Source: Symsagittifera roscoffensis (taxonomy: Eukaryota; Xenacoelomorpha; Acoela; Convolutidae). Taken from it: a stretch of 60,000 nucleotides of DNA. Shown in pieces: positions 11,304 to 21,230 of this stretch (the stretch's first letter is position 1; every line of letters begins with the position of its first letter). The position numbers and the translations under genes were made by a program. The notes under the pieces are model-generated. The model was not told where the DNA came from, ran no database searches, and saw only the letters and a program-made list of their open reading frames with translations. The DNA lies in assembly GCF_963678635.1 (NCBI RefSeq), contig NC_087069.1, positions 41,007,883 to 41,067,882 of the forward strand, given 5' to 3'.

Positions 11304-12700
11304 TTTTTTTGATATATTGGGATAAGTTAGTTAACGGCAAAACTTCTAGTCCGAAGAAATTGTTAAAAACTTTAAGAGCTCTATTCGCATTCAGTTCTAC
11401 AGTAAAAAGTAGGTTGCATACACAATTTACGATTTCGAGTGACGATACAATGCGGGTTAAAATAACGAGGTGTGATAGTTTCTGCGGTGTATTGTAACAG
11501 TTTACGAGCTTATAGTTCAAATAGTTCGATTGCTGGAACAAACTGTCAGTGGGAAACTTAAATGGTTACTGTAAATTTTGCGTAGCGCGCTTTTTGGAGT
11601 AAAAAATCAGGTTCTAGAAACGCAACCATAAACAATTATTCCATACTCGGTAATCTGTTTAATGTAGCAATTATAGTAATTAAGTCTCTGAGATTGATTT
11701 AAATAATGTTTGGAAAATCTTAGAAATCCTACCCATTTCGAAATTCTGTTGCACACAGTTGACACGTGGTATTGAAGTTTCAATCGATTATCTATATGTA
11801 AACCTGAATTTTTTAACCAATCCACTTCCATTAATGTGTATGCATCAATTTCATTTTTGTTTTCTGAGCGATTTGCATTGAATTTCACAAAATAAGTTTT
11901 CGTAGTATTTAGACTCAGACGATTGACTTTTAACAAAGTGGAAGTTTTGAAAGCACTTTGTTAATTTAAATTTTTGGGCCTTGTTTTGAATAAACATTTA
12001 CAGAGCTATCATCTGCATACAAACCCACAGATGCATTTAGTGTCGGAAAACAACTTGCCATATCATTTTATAATAAAAAAAGGAAAGGACTCAAAAATTA
12101 ACCCTGCGAAACCCCTATCAATTGTGAAGTCTGCGAATTTTTTTTCCAATAGCAACGAATTGTTTACGTTTGCTGAGATAAGAATTAATTAGGTCGACAA
12201 CAACTCCCGTGATGCCCATACAGTCAAGATTATATACCAGTATTTTGTGATTGACTCTATCCAAAGCTTTACTTAAATCTGAAAAAAAAACGCTGCAAAC
12301 TTTATATCCTTTGTCAATTTTCTTCTTGATGGACTCTGTCAATTTTAAGAACTGCTTGGACCGATGAATTGTTTTGTCTTAACCCAATTTCGGAATCGCA
12401 TAAGATTTTGTTTTTATCAATTAAAGATTTTATTCTGAGGGATATTATTTTCTCTAGTTTTTTTACTGAGGGCAGTCAGAAGAGATATTGGACGGAAATT
12501 ACATTTCCTTGATTTTTCACCAGACTTATGAATCGGAACAGTATTCGCAATTTCGAAAAAAGCGGGGAAACAACCTTGGCTATAGCATTATTTAAAAAAA
12601 ACATAAAGATTCCGATAGAGCGGTAGATAAAAGTTCCAAAAATGTATGTTGTTGATGCCGTCAATACCTTCAGCGGTCGCGTTATTTAATGATTTAATTA
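11304..12700 (-). pseudogene. LINE reverse transcriptase (outer copy), YADD still present
   Basis: Shifting frames give FFEIANTVPIHKSGEKSRKC followed by NFRPISLL (about 12570-12480), FFSDLSKALDRVNHKILVYN and SYLSKRKQFVAIGKK (12342-12118), LYADDSS at about 12005-12030, then KVNRLSLNTTKTYFVKFN, NSGLHIDNRLKLQYHVSTVC and YNCYIKQITEYGIIVYGCV (11936-11607), and the C-terminal part (11541-11309). These are LINE RT blocks in the right order. This copy keeps the catalytic YADD word, but frameshifts elsewhere break it. Confidence 0.8.
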
Positions 12701-13569
12701 TTTGAAAAATTTCTGAAGTTTCTACAGGGAAAAGAAACATGAAATTTGTTAATTCTGGCAAATTGGTTGAAAACGAAACATTACTGTTTTTTTTTGTTCA
12801 TATCCTGTCATATGCTTTAAAAGTATTCGTTTGTTTGTCTGCATCTAACTGACAGTCATTGTTTTTTATGTTAGGTCACGCAGTCTCTTAACATTTTTGA
12901 AGAACTCCTTATTTTTGTCTGTAAGTAATCTATCAATTTTAACACGCTGATACGCTTTTTGAGTATCCGCTATCAGTTTATTTGTCTGATTTCGAACGCT
13001 TTCGTAGCGTCCATTGTCAGCCCTAAGTTTAACACGCATGAAAATTTTTTGCGTTTTTTGCCTTTTGCGAACAAGGTTTTTTATCGCGGTGTCAAACCAG
13101 GGATTTTGGGAAAACTTTGATTTTGAATTAAATTTTCTCGTAGGCTAAAACCTATTTATGTTGGATTGCAATTCCGTTGTTGTTGAATAGACTGAATAAT
13201 CTATATCGTTACTATTCCAATCATTTTTATCCAAACGATCCTTCAATTTGTAAAGAAATTTGCAGACTGTATCAGCATCCGAAATTTTCCCAACATCCCT
13301 ACGCCCGACAAAAAGGAGGTCTACTGTTGTCAGGCACTAGAACTAAGCTGGTGACATGTGAAAGTTTTTAATGATCAATCATATCACAAGGTACTATATG
13401 TGTTTTCATTGGTCTCATCTCGATTAGTCATAACATGGTCAATGCAACTCTCTCGAGTGTCTCCTATTCTCGTCAGAACAATTTTATAGTTGAAGAAAAC
13501 CCATAAGATTGGTTCAAATGCATGAACTGCGCGTTAATTTGTTTTCGATTTTTGTGTCGATTTTAATAT

Positions 13570-13790
13570 CTCACACAAGATAATTGTTTTTTCCCTTGAA
13601 GGATAATTTTTCAAGAACGTCCTCATAATCATTAAAATCAGTTGTTTTGATACTCGGATAATTATAAATGGCAGCAACCGAGACATTTATGTCTTTTTTA
13701 TGTTTAATGTTCAGCAAGATAAGGTCAAAACCCGCATTAAAGTCTAAGTTGACCAAAATCACATCTAACTAATTTTAGACAAAAATTGCT
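13570..13790 (-). pseudogene. LINE ORF2 endonuclease fragment (outer copy)
   Basis: The frame 13762-13571 reads through DINVSVAAIYNYPSIKT and ends in EDVLEKLSFKGKNNYLV. This is the APE-type endonuclease block just before the usual GDFN motif (the G-D-F-N region itself follows in another frame). Upstream endonuclease motifs (the E-T-W block) are not clearly readable. Confidence 0.6.
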
Positions 13791-14089
13791 ACACCGCATG
13801 CTTTGTTTTTGAAAGGTGATGCAAAGAATGATTGATAGCTATCAATTTTAAAATATTATGTTTCATTTGTTTGAAAAGTTTCACTCAAATCAATAGCTGA
13901 CGGGTTAGGGTTATTTGATGGCAAGTAGTATGAAAGAGCGTCAACAGTTTTCGAAAAAGATCTGATGTTACGAGAGAGAATTTCAAAATTATTTCTAACA
14001 TTAAATGAATTTTTTTCCATCTTCATAGGAAGAAAGTAAACTGTCTGCCAAAGGCTGTGATTTTACTAAGAAAAATCTTCTCATTGACC

Positions 14090-14890
14090 ATGTTTATTAT
14101 TCTTTACAGTTAACAGATTTTCCTTCAGGCGTGTAGCCCGTAGACAACTTAACATGACCGTTTTCTATCAGTGTTATAGCGCTGAGTAAGTTCACCATTA
14201 GTACTGGATACACGTGCTCCATTAATTGCCGAATTGACACCGGGCACGCTGGATTGCCGATTTTGCATTTAAACAACAACCCTTTTAGCTGCTCAATATG
14301 TTTTGATGAATAAACAGGCCGAAATGTAACCCACCATTTTCATTTAGTACAATAAGCTGCACTTCGCAATCGTTAGTCACAGCTGTGATACCCTGATCTC
14401 TAGCTAAATTGAGTATATTACGGTTGCGGGGAGGGAGACGTTCAGTGAAGTACACTGGTTTTTCGTTGTTAATTTTAAGGTTGAATAATTGTCTCTCGGA
14501 CCTCCACAAGAAATTTTTCTGATGAAAAAAAATCAAATTCAACGATTATTGTAGAATTGTTCGCTTTACTCAGATAATGACAGGCTTTAATACCGGTAGG
14601 GGTAACATCCGACTGGAGTTCACCTTGAAAAAAGGCGCAAATACTCTCACTAAGGTTTTCACCTTTCATTTCCGGAGGATTATTCACAGATTATATCCTT
14701 GCTATTGTACGTTTCTGTTTTTACTAGACGTTTTTTTAAATCTTTCGTTTCATTACAAAAATAGACGAAATCCTGACTGTGAGTGTTATCCGTTTGTGAA
14801 ACATAATTTTCAAGATATGCAATTCTTTTTTCTTTTTCAAGTAATTTCGATTTTTAAGAATCGAATTCTCTCTGCAAGCTTTTGATTAGG
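14090..14890 (-). pseudogene. LINE ORF1 (outer copy): coiled coil plus RNA-binding protein, broken
   Basis: On the - strand from about 14880, frames give a coiled coil (LAERIRFLKIEI..., IAYLENYV), then LKKRLVKTETYNSKDII, then after a frame change (near 14690) GELQSDVTPTGIKACHYLSK and STIIVEFDFFSSEKFL. A further change leads to RNRNILNLARDQGITAVTND and finally STGYTPEGKSVNCKE ending at 14097. The same order is seen in the intact ORF1 at 44059-44877. By family this is a nucleic-acid chaperone that packages LINE RNA. At least two frameshifts make it inactive. Confidence 0.75.
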
Positions 14891-15994
14891 CTTACCATCC
14901 CTGATTGATCCTTGAAGGTATCAAACATTCCATTATATCCAGGATATCCACGCTCATATTCACATTAAAGCAGCAAATAAGTCTTGTTTGTAACTTAAGT
15001 AACAATCACACGATAAAGGGCAGGAAAAAGTTTCAAATTTTTGGCCTTTATTTGCAGACAGAATATTTCTAGAAGGTCATTGAAAGAGAGCGACTGTTTG
15101 CTGCAATGTTTTCTGACGATCGACCAACACTTTAGTTCTGTTCTCGAATGAGGTTTTCCCGCAGCGTATCCTGGTTTGGAGAAGTAATAGTTGAGAGGCC
15201 TTAAGTGGCTTTCTGTACTACTCACATGCGCCAATTCGAGGCGAGGCCGTCAGCTGCCATCGATATTCTCTGTTCGTCCTCTGATCGATAAAAAAAAATA
15301 AGTTTAAGTAATTACTCTTCTAGTCGCAACCTTATGAGGCCTTCGATAACTTATGTGAGGCCTCTTGCAGCTTTCACGTTATCAGAAAGAAAACAGAACT
15401 AAGATCCAAAAAAGTAAGATATGACCTAAAAGAATAATCATAGTCGTGGAAAACCTCAAGCGGTCATTCACACAATGTTATCAGAAAGTTCACGTTAAAA
15501 ACACCTCTTTTCTGTCTCAACCAGAACAGAGTGAAAATGTTCCAGAAATCGCAGTCCAGCTGTCTTATACATTCTGGTCAAGGATGCACACCATCAGCTG
15601 ACACTCGTGGGTCTTATGTAGACGATACTTGCAATTTTCTCCGAAAAGATTTTTCGCCGATTTTTTTTTTCGGTTGGATTTCAGCTTATTGGGTGTTGGC
15701 TTTAATTCGGAGTAGGACACAAATTTCCTCAAAGTCAACGCCACTTGCCCAAAGTCAAGGAACCCTTTTAAAACACTTAAATAAGATTAAACATAATAAC
15801 CTTTTTTGAAAAAAGCATTATTTTCTCCTTTTTCGAGTTCGAATTCCTCTTTTTTCTCGAGCTTCATGCTATTTATATCTTAAACTTTGTATCGCTAGTA
15901 GTGCGAAGCTCAGCTTCGCTTCTGTGTGAAGAACATCGTCGCCTCTAACAAAATTAGTGCAATTTTTCAGAATTATTTTACAAATGTTTTTCAG
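14891..15994. other. Region between LINE and TXNL4A exon, mostly unexplained
   Basis: No earlier TXNL4A exon could be found here on the + strand. At 15900-15935 the hairpin word gtgcgaagctcagcttcgct matches the end of repeat family C (see 53286 and 56983), so a family C fragment probably ends here. The open stretch at 15531-15809 has no coding signature. Confidence 0.5.
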
Positions 15995-16228
15995 GTGCCA
16001 GACTTCAACAAAATGTACGAATTATACGATCCCTGTACTGTCATGTTTTTCTATCGCAACAAACATATCATGATTGATCTGGGAACAGGAAACAACAACA
16101 AAATAAACTGGGCCATAGAAAATAAGCAAGAGTTCATTGATATTATTGAGACAGTGTACAGAGGCGCGAGGAAAGGAAGAGGTTTGGTCATTTCTCCGAA
16201 AGATTATTCGACCAAGTACAGATACTGA
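15995..16228 (+). CDS. TXNL4A: TXNL4A/DIM1 (U5 snRNP thioredoxin-like protein), last exon
   Basis: The 77 codons read VPDFNKMYELYDPCTVMFFY, then NKHIMIDLGTGNNNKINWAI and end RGARKGRGLVISPKDYSTKY-R-Y-stop. This is the C-terminal half of the 142-residue DIM1 protein, one of the most conserved spliceosome proteins, which sits in the U5/tri-snRNP and acts in activation of the pre-catalytic spliceosome. The exon starts after the acceptor tttttcag at 15994, with Val right where the usual ...ITE|VPDF junction lies, and ends at the natural stop (16226-16228). The first ~64 codons are not visible in the window upstream, so either the intron is longer than about 16 kb, the exons lie in the gap, or this is an orphan exon. 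The reading frame is perfect, which argues for a live gene. Confidence 0.93.
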   Translation: MPDFNKMYELYDPCTVMFFYRNKHIMIDLGTGNNNKINWAIENKQEFIDIIETVYRGARKGRGLVISPKDYSTKYRY

Positions 16229-16524
16229 GTTCCTGATCTCGCGTTTGGTATCGAATTCATTTCAACGGCACATTCCTGAACTCCTAACCTGGAAACTCGA
16301 AGAAGGAATTGCCACTTGAAATGTTGTGCGTACTTCGTTAACTAACCAATGGACATCGATGATATTTTATCACGAAGGAGATTATTGCATTTTAAATCAA
16401 TCGTTGGTTGATTTATTCTGACACCTTATAATTTTATTCTTTTTGTTTTTCCTCACAATTATCTAATTTTGATGTAGTAGTTTCAAATATAGATTTGAAG
16501 TAGCATCTTTTCTGGACGTTTAAA

Positions 16525-16530
16525 AATAAA
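16525..16530 (+). promoter_or_regulatory. Candidate polyadenylation signal of TXNL4A
   Basis: AATAAA about 300 bases after the TXNL4A stop codon. It is the first such word downstream that I noticed, and the use is inferred. Confidence 0.4.
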
Positions 16531-18562
16531 TTTGGGATCATTAAAGCTTTAAAAGAGAGGTGGTTTATCAAACGGATATATCAAAAATGTGTTCGAAATT
16601 GTGTCGAACTTGTTTAAAGGTCAACCAAATTGGTTTTCGGGTTCATGTGAACAATCTCCCCCTAGGTATACCAAGTGAACAATCTTCTCCCTAATATTAA
16701 ATGAGAAATTCAAGCAGTAAGACCTGCAAGTACTATGCTCGAATCTGATTGGCTGAAAGTTATTACTTGTAACCAAGTGCACTCTCTCCTCCCTATTTCG
16801 AGCTCCCTAAGACCATATTTTGCCAAAAATTTTGGCGCCCAATGAAAATTTCTGAATAAAAAAACAGGCCAAAAATGACGTTGTTGAACATTCTTTGCAA
16901 GGTTCTGACAAGAAAATTGCGCGTTTGTTTTGTCGCGAGCTCCTCTCTCAAATTAAGTGTAGATAAGTGCCTTCAGAAAAGTTGAACCACCAAACATGGA
17001 TGTACCAATGAGGGGGCTTTTTGAAAACATTTGGTAACCAGAGTTGAGATACACCCCGTCTGGTCAACCATCTGCTTTAATTAGAACTGTGAATTTTGAA
17101 TGATGAAATAACAGGGGAATTGTGTGATTGAGCTGCTTTAGTTTAATGAGTTTATTTAGTTTGTGATTTAAAAAGCCTTATATTAGTTTATTTCACTTTC
17201 TTTTTCGAAGTTAATTTAGATTGAATATCGGTGTGGGCGGGGAGGTTGTTGGTTAGTTGGTTGGATTATAAAGGGATATGTAGTGACGTCTAATTGATTG
17301 AAAGGCAAGTCTACAAATATTGACTTAAATCGAGACAACAATCACTTTTAACAACCTCCGTTTTTGTGATTAAATGCCAACTTGGCGGTCCTGTCATTAA
17401 ACGTCAGGTGTAATAGCTACCAAACCGAAAAGTGGGTAATCCGAAATTGTCTAAAAATTGGTTCCAAATTTCTCCTTAATTCCTGCCTTTTTTTCTCAAT
17501 TACTGATATCAATTTTTAAATTGTCTTTCAAATAGCTGATATTGAGCTATACCGCGATTAAAATAGGCCAAGATGTCTACCGTATTTGTTTACTAGTTAG
17601 CTAACCTATAAATTTTAGTTATTTGTTGTTCTAAAAAAATAACAGCTATGTTTTAAGACATATTCGGTTGATCGGTGTTTGGTTTTCTGACATCGTGTGG
17701 GTTTGAAAGGAGGTGTTTGATAACAATTTAAGTGTTAACTTAGTTTATTAAGTAGCCCAATTATGGCTAGTTTCTATCATTAGTTTGAGATTTGGTCGAT
17801 TCAGAAAAGCCATGCGACTATCGGTTAGTTGCATCTTGACAATGATTTTATTGAAATAAATTTTTTTGCTAGAATTAATGTCTGAAATTTAGACTTAATG
17901 TTTGTTTGTCATTTTATAAGAGTCTTTGAACGTAGTTCAGACCTTTATATAGGTCGCGATGATTTTTTTCTTTCGTTTTTTTTTCAGATAAAGTTTTCAA
18001 ATTTGTTGAGGCTCAAATTTACTTTTTCGCGGTTTGACTTTTGATTTCTTTCCAAGTTCAATTCTTCTTCTTTATTAAAAGGAAGGCAAACTCCACTTTC
18101 GAACAGCGAATGTGAACAGGTCACAAAAAACGTGATCGACTTCTAGTTAAGAATTAAATTTTCAGATTTCCCAGCGAAATAAAAATTTTACTTATTGGTC
18201 CAGTTTTCTCAAATTGGGATATTTTCATCTAAAAAGTGTCGGTCATAAATTGTTCTAGAAATTCAAACAGCGTCAAGACCATCTATTTTTTTTGAAACTC
18301 AAAATTGAGGTTTTTTCAAAAAATAAATCAGTTTTTTTCTGTTGCGTACGTTCATTGACTCCTATCCCATATTCTGTTGGCTCTACTTGGAAATTTACTC
18401 ATAAAATTAAATGAAAATCTAACTGACTAACGAACACTACCGTGGGTTGATGATAATGCAATTTTATTAGAATGTTTCGTTAATTATGATTGGCCGGTGC
18501 TTTTGCAATTAGACTAAAATTTTCGATTTTTTTAAGGGCTAAGAACAAAGTTGATTATAGTA
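16531..18562. other. Intergenic, repeats only
   Basis: No gene-like frame. AT-rich, with one good family A repeat copy at 17920-18380 and otherwise unexplained sequence. Confidence 0.6.
17920..18380 (+). repeat. Dispersed repeat family A, near full copy
   Basis: Head agagtctttgaacgtagttc, 'tttatataggtcgcgatg', T-run with tttcagataaag, 'ggaaggcaaactccacttt', 'gtcacaaaaaacgtgatcga', 'ttggtccagttttctcaaa', tail attctgttggctctac. Good match in order and spacing to 41386-41855. Confidence 0.65.
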
Positions 18563-19268
18563 CAGTGCTGATTTAAATTATCCGGACAAAACGAACATAA
18601 CTTGAATTTTCAAACGCGTTTTTCTCAAATTGGGTTGAGATTAGACAAAAAGTGAAAAGAACAAAAGTGGCTTAGAATTTCACCAGAATTAATATGGTGC
18701 AATTTTTTCGCCGAAATTCTCAACAAAAATTTTACCCTAAAAATGGGTCATTTTGGCTTTTTTCAATTAATCAAGAAATACGCGGAAACTTCTTTGTTAA
18801 TTGATAAGAAAATTATATCACAGGAAGCCTCTTACGCAGCTCAACAAAGTTTAAGAAGGGTTAAGTCTCCAAAAATTTGCGCAAATTGTTTAAAATTTAT
18901 TTTTTAACAGAGATTCTGGGTTTTATATAGTAAAAATCACATTTATTGACTATCAAGTGAAAATTTTTTCTCTTATACTGGTTTTTGGAGATTTAACCCT
19001 TCTTAAACTTTGTTGAGCTGCGTAAGAGGCTTCCTGTGATATAATTTTCTTATCAATTAACAAAGTAGTTTCAGCGTAATTCTTGATTAATTGAAAAAAG
19101 CCAAATTGACCCATTTTTGGGGTAAAATTTTTGTTAAGAATTTCGGAGAAAAAATGGCACCATATTAATTCTGGTGAAATTCTAAGCAACTTTTGTTATC
19201 TTCATTTTTTGTCTAATGTTAACCAAATTTGAGAAAAACGCGTTTGAAAATTCAAGTTATGTTCGTTT
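18563..19268. mobile_element. Palindromic Tc1/mariner-type MITE, left and central part (interrupted)
   Basis: It begins CAGTGCTGATTTAAATTATC after a TA (18561-18562) and folds back on itself: 18563-18880 is repeated in inverted orientation at about 18975-19268 (for example the word caggaagcctcttacgcag and its complement). The loop is about 90 bp. The missing last 26 bp of the right arm lie at 38128-38153, beyond the inserted retroelement. TA flanks and CAGT-type ends suit a Tc1/mariner-related non-autonomous element. It codes for nothing recognisable. The 78-codon frame at 18953-19189 is a by-product of the palindrome. Confidence 0.75.
19265..19268. repeat. Target site duplication (GTTT), left
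   Basis: GTTT directly before the TG of the LTR. The match on the other side is 38124-38127. The unbroken MITE arm (inverse of 18585-18600) has GTTT once. Confidence 0.85.
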
Positions 19269-19678
19269 TGAGTTAGGACCGAGTTGGTTAACTCATAGAG
19301 TAATTTCGGATAGGGTACACCGTCTGCTCGTCACGCTATCTTATTTTCGGCCGGATAGATTCGTGCAACTTCTTAGTCTAATACCGATCCTAATCTTACT
19401 CTTATACTATCTAGTCTCAGGTTGTTTAACTAGTCTCTGCTAGGCTCAATAGATCTAGGGTATACTGGTTTATTGCGGCTGCTGAAGTGCTCGGGAGAGT
19501 CCAACTAATTTCTAAGTTAAATTCAAATCTCTCTGGTGCTGAAATTACAAGTAACTTCAGCACTTACAAATAAGTGGGTTGTTAGTTAGATGGATCATGA
19601 TTGGTTAATATTAAATACTTTACATTGGTAAAATATCTAAATTATCCAATCATAAAATGTAGTTTAGATCAGGTTCCA
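19269..19678 (-). repeat. 3' LTR of the large element
   Basis: Same 410-bp sequence as the 5' LTR. Inside are an inverted pair ATGATTGG/CCAATCAT (19597-19604 and 19646-19653) and a perfect 8-bp hairpin GTGCTGAA/TTCAGCAC (19536-19543 and 19556-19563). The complement of AATAAA at 19469-19474 is the likely poly(A) signal of element RNA. Confidence 0.95.
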
Positions 19679-19692
19679 CCCATCCGGGTTTT
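19679..19692 (-). promoter_or_regulatory. Candidate polypurine tract
   Basis: Immediately before the 3' LTR the element strand reads aaaacccggatggg. The GGATGGG end is the only purine-rich run at the required place. It is short for a polypurine tract. Confidence 0.4.
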
Positions 19693-21230
19693 ACAGAGTT
19701 TTTTAGAATGGTTCTTCTGCAATTCGAAGGATGGATGATGGACGTTGGTGTTTGGCGAACATCATATTTCTTCTGTTTCCTTTTTGTTAAAGAAGTTCCA
19801 GGAAGCTGGAGTTAGAGACATAAGACGTTGTGTCTTCTAGTGACAACGACTAAGTCTTTGCAACAAACTCAAATCTGGTTTCAGAATGGTTTGCTATGTC
19901 AGGTTTTTCTGTTCTGCGTGGAGGGGATGCCTGGTTACTCGGATCTGTACGTATACTTGAACATCGAGGTGGTCATTGGTCTAGTTCAATGAAGTCCTTT
20001 TCTGCGAAGTCAAGTCGTACTCTAAATCCTTTGAGTTGTGATTGTGAGTGGCATATCGATTGTGGTTGGTCATTCTCTCTCGAGTGTAGTGGGATCTTTA
20101 GATGTTCGTCCTTGGTGTTGTATTCTGATCTATGTATTGCATAATGTAATTTACATTTTATAAAACATTTATTAGTTTAATATTTTTTAATTATGATTTT
20201 AGTTAGTTGTTTTCACAAAAGCTTTTTGTTTTAGTTCGGTTATTTTGAAGAGTTACTCACACTTGAGTAGCTCTTATTAAAAATAGAGGTGTGGTCACAA
20301 AGCGTGGATGTAGCGCGGTGGGTTAGGCCGGCTATAGAGCATGCTCAGGACGTCCTTCCTGGTGGGTTAGGCCAGGAGTGGGAGTATGATTTCATGCGGT
20401 TTTTATGAGGGGTCCTGTTATGTGACAACGTTTTATGTTGGGTTTGTTGTGGTTTTTCTTATGTCTTGTTGGTTATGTCCTTTTTCCAAAAATCAAATTG
20501 TTTGTGGTATGGGTTTGTCTTTCGACTTTTTTGTGTTTTATTATTTCTTTCTTAGACTTTATAATAGTCTTCAAAAGAATAAATTATCCAGTTTTAAACT
20601 GGGTTAATCCGGTTTGGGTACCGTTGGTTTCCTTTTCTTAGTCATGCTGTTATTCTATGATTTGTGGTATTTAGTAAGCTGCGTTGGTTAGTTTTGTTTA
20701 GTATATGATTCCTTTCCAACCGGGTTAAAGGAAGGTTTGAAACATGTTATTATATGTTAGAGTTGTTGAGTGTGAAAACTTGAAACTGAAATTCATTATT
20801 TTAAACAATTCTTCGTGGGCGAGCTGTGCGAGTGTGGATAGAATTTCTGTGCGAATGAATGAAAATATCAAAAGGTTAGTACTGCAATTGCATTTTATTA
20901 ATTTACTGCATAGAATTTGGAAATTTACTGCTAGTTATGGGGGAATTTTAAGTTACAAATTTTCATTATAATTAGATTTACTGCTTGTGGGGAAAATTTT
21001 AGAAATGAATTTACTGCATTGGTATTAAATTTATAAATTTATAAGTGTAAGAGATTAATAGAATTTTTGAAATCTGTTTGATGAAATTTGCGATTTTTAT
21101 TTGTCTTTTGTGGTCTTTGTAGGTGATTGTCGGATGAAGGCTAAAAATCTAAAGAAAACATGGATAAATTATGGTGAGTTTTTTAATATTTCAATTAGTT
21201 AGTTATATTCATTTAATTCATACTTACCTG
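19693..21230 (-). other. 3' untranslated part of the large element
   Basis: 1.5 kb with no long frame on the element strand (longest opening seen about 67 codons). It contains a twice-repeated ggtgggttaggcc word (20317-20329 and 20361-20373), the second inside a CCTGG...CCAGG hairpin. Several T-rich tracts lie on the + strand. Confidence 0.6.

Larger units (their letters stand above)
7754..14890 (-). mobile_element. Non-LTR retrotransposon (LINE) with tandemly duplicated central part
   Basis: Read on the - strand from 14890 down: ORF1 coiled coil and RNA-binding region, ORF2 endonuclease, reverse transcriptase and C-terminal region. After about 11300 it starts again inside ORF1 and repeats the same order down to 7754. 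The two copies share a period of 3317-3320 bp with only scattered differences. Its ORF1 C-terminal region resembles the ORF1 of the LINE at 44059-48680 (shared order: GIKACHYL, then W-x-x-R, ...TERLP, TAVTNDCEVQLIV, TPEGK), so the two belong to one clade. Both have APE-type endonuclease and YADD-type RT. Frames are broken throughout. Confidence 0.85.

Noticed and set aside
12476-12664. 62-aa - strand frame starting MTASTTYIFG
   Set aside because: Wrong frame of the LINE RT region; the true frame there reads KSGEKSRKC and NFRPISLL.
15531-15809. 92-aa frame as a possible upstream TXNL4A exon
   Set aside because: Residues do not match the conserved N-terminal half of that protein and no splice phase fits.
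18953-19189. 78-aa frame that might be a transposase remnant
   Set aside because: It lies in the MITE palindrome, both arms give similar short frames, and no HTH or catalytic motif is visible.
19216-19443. 75-aa + strand frame shared with 37661-37888
   Set aside because: Its shared part is simply LTR sequence present twice, on the strand opposite to element genes.
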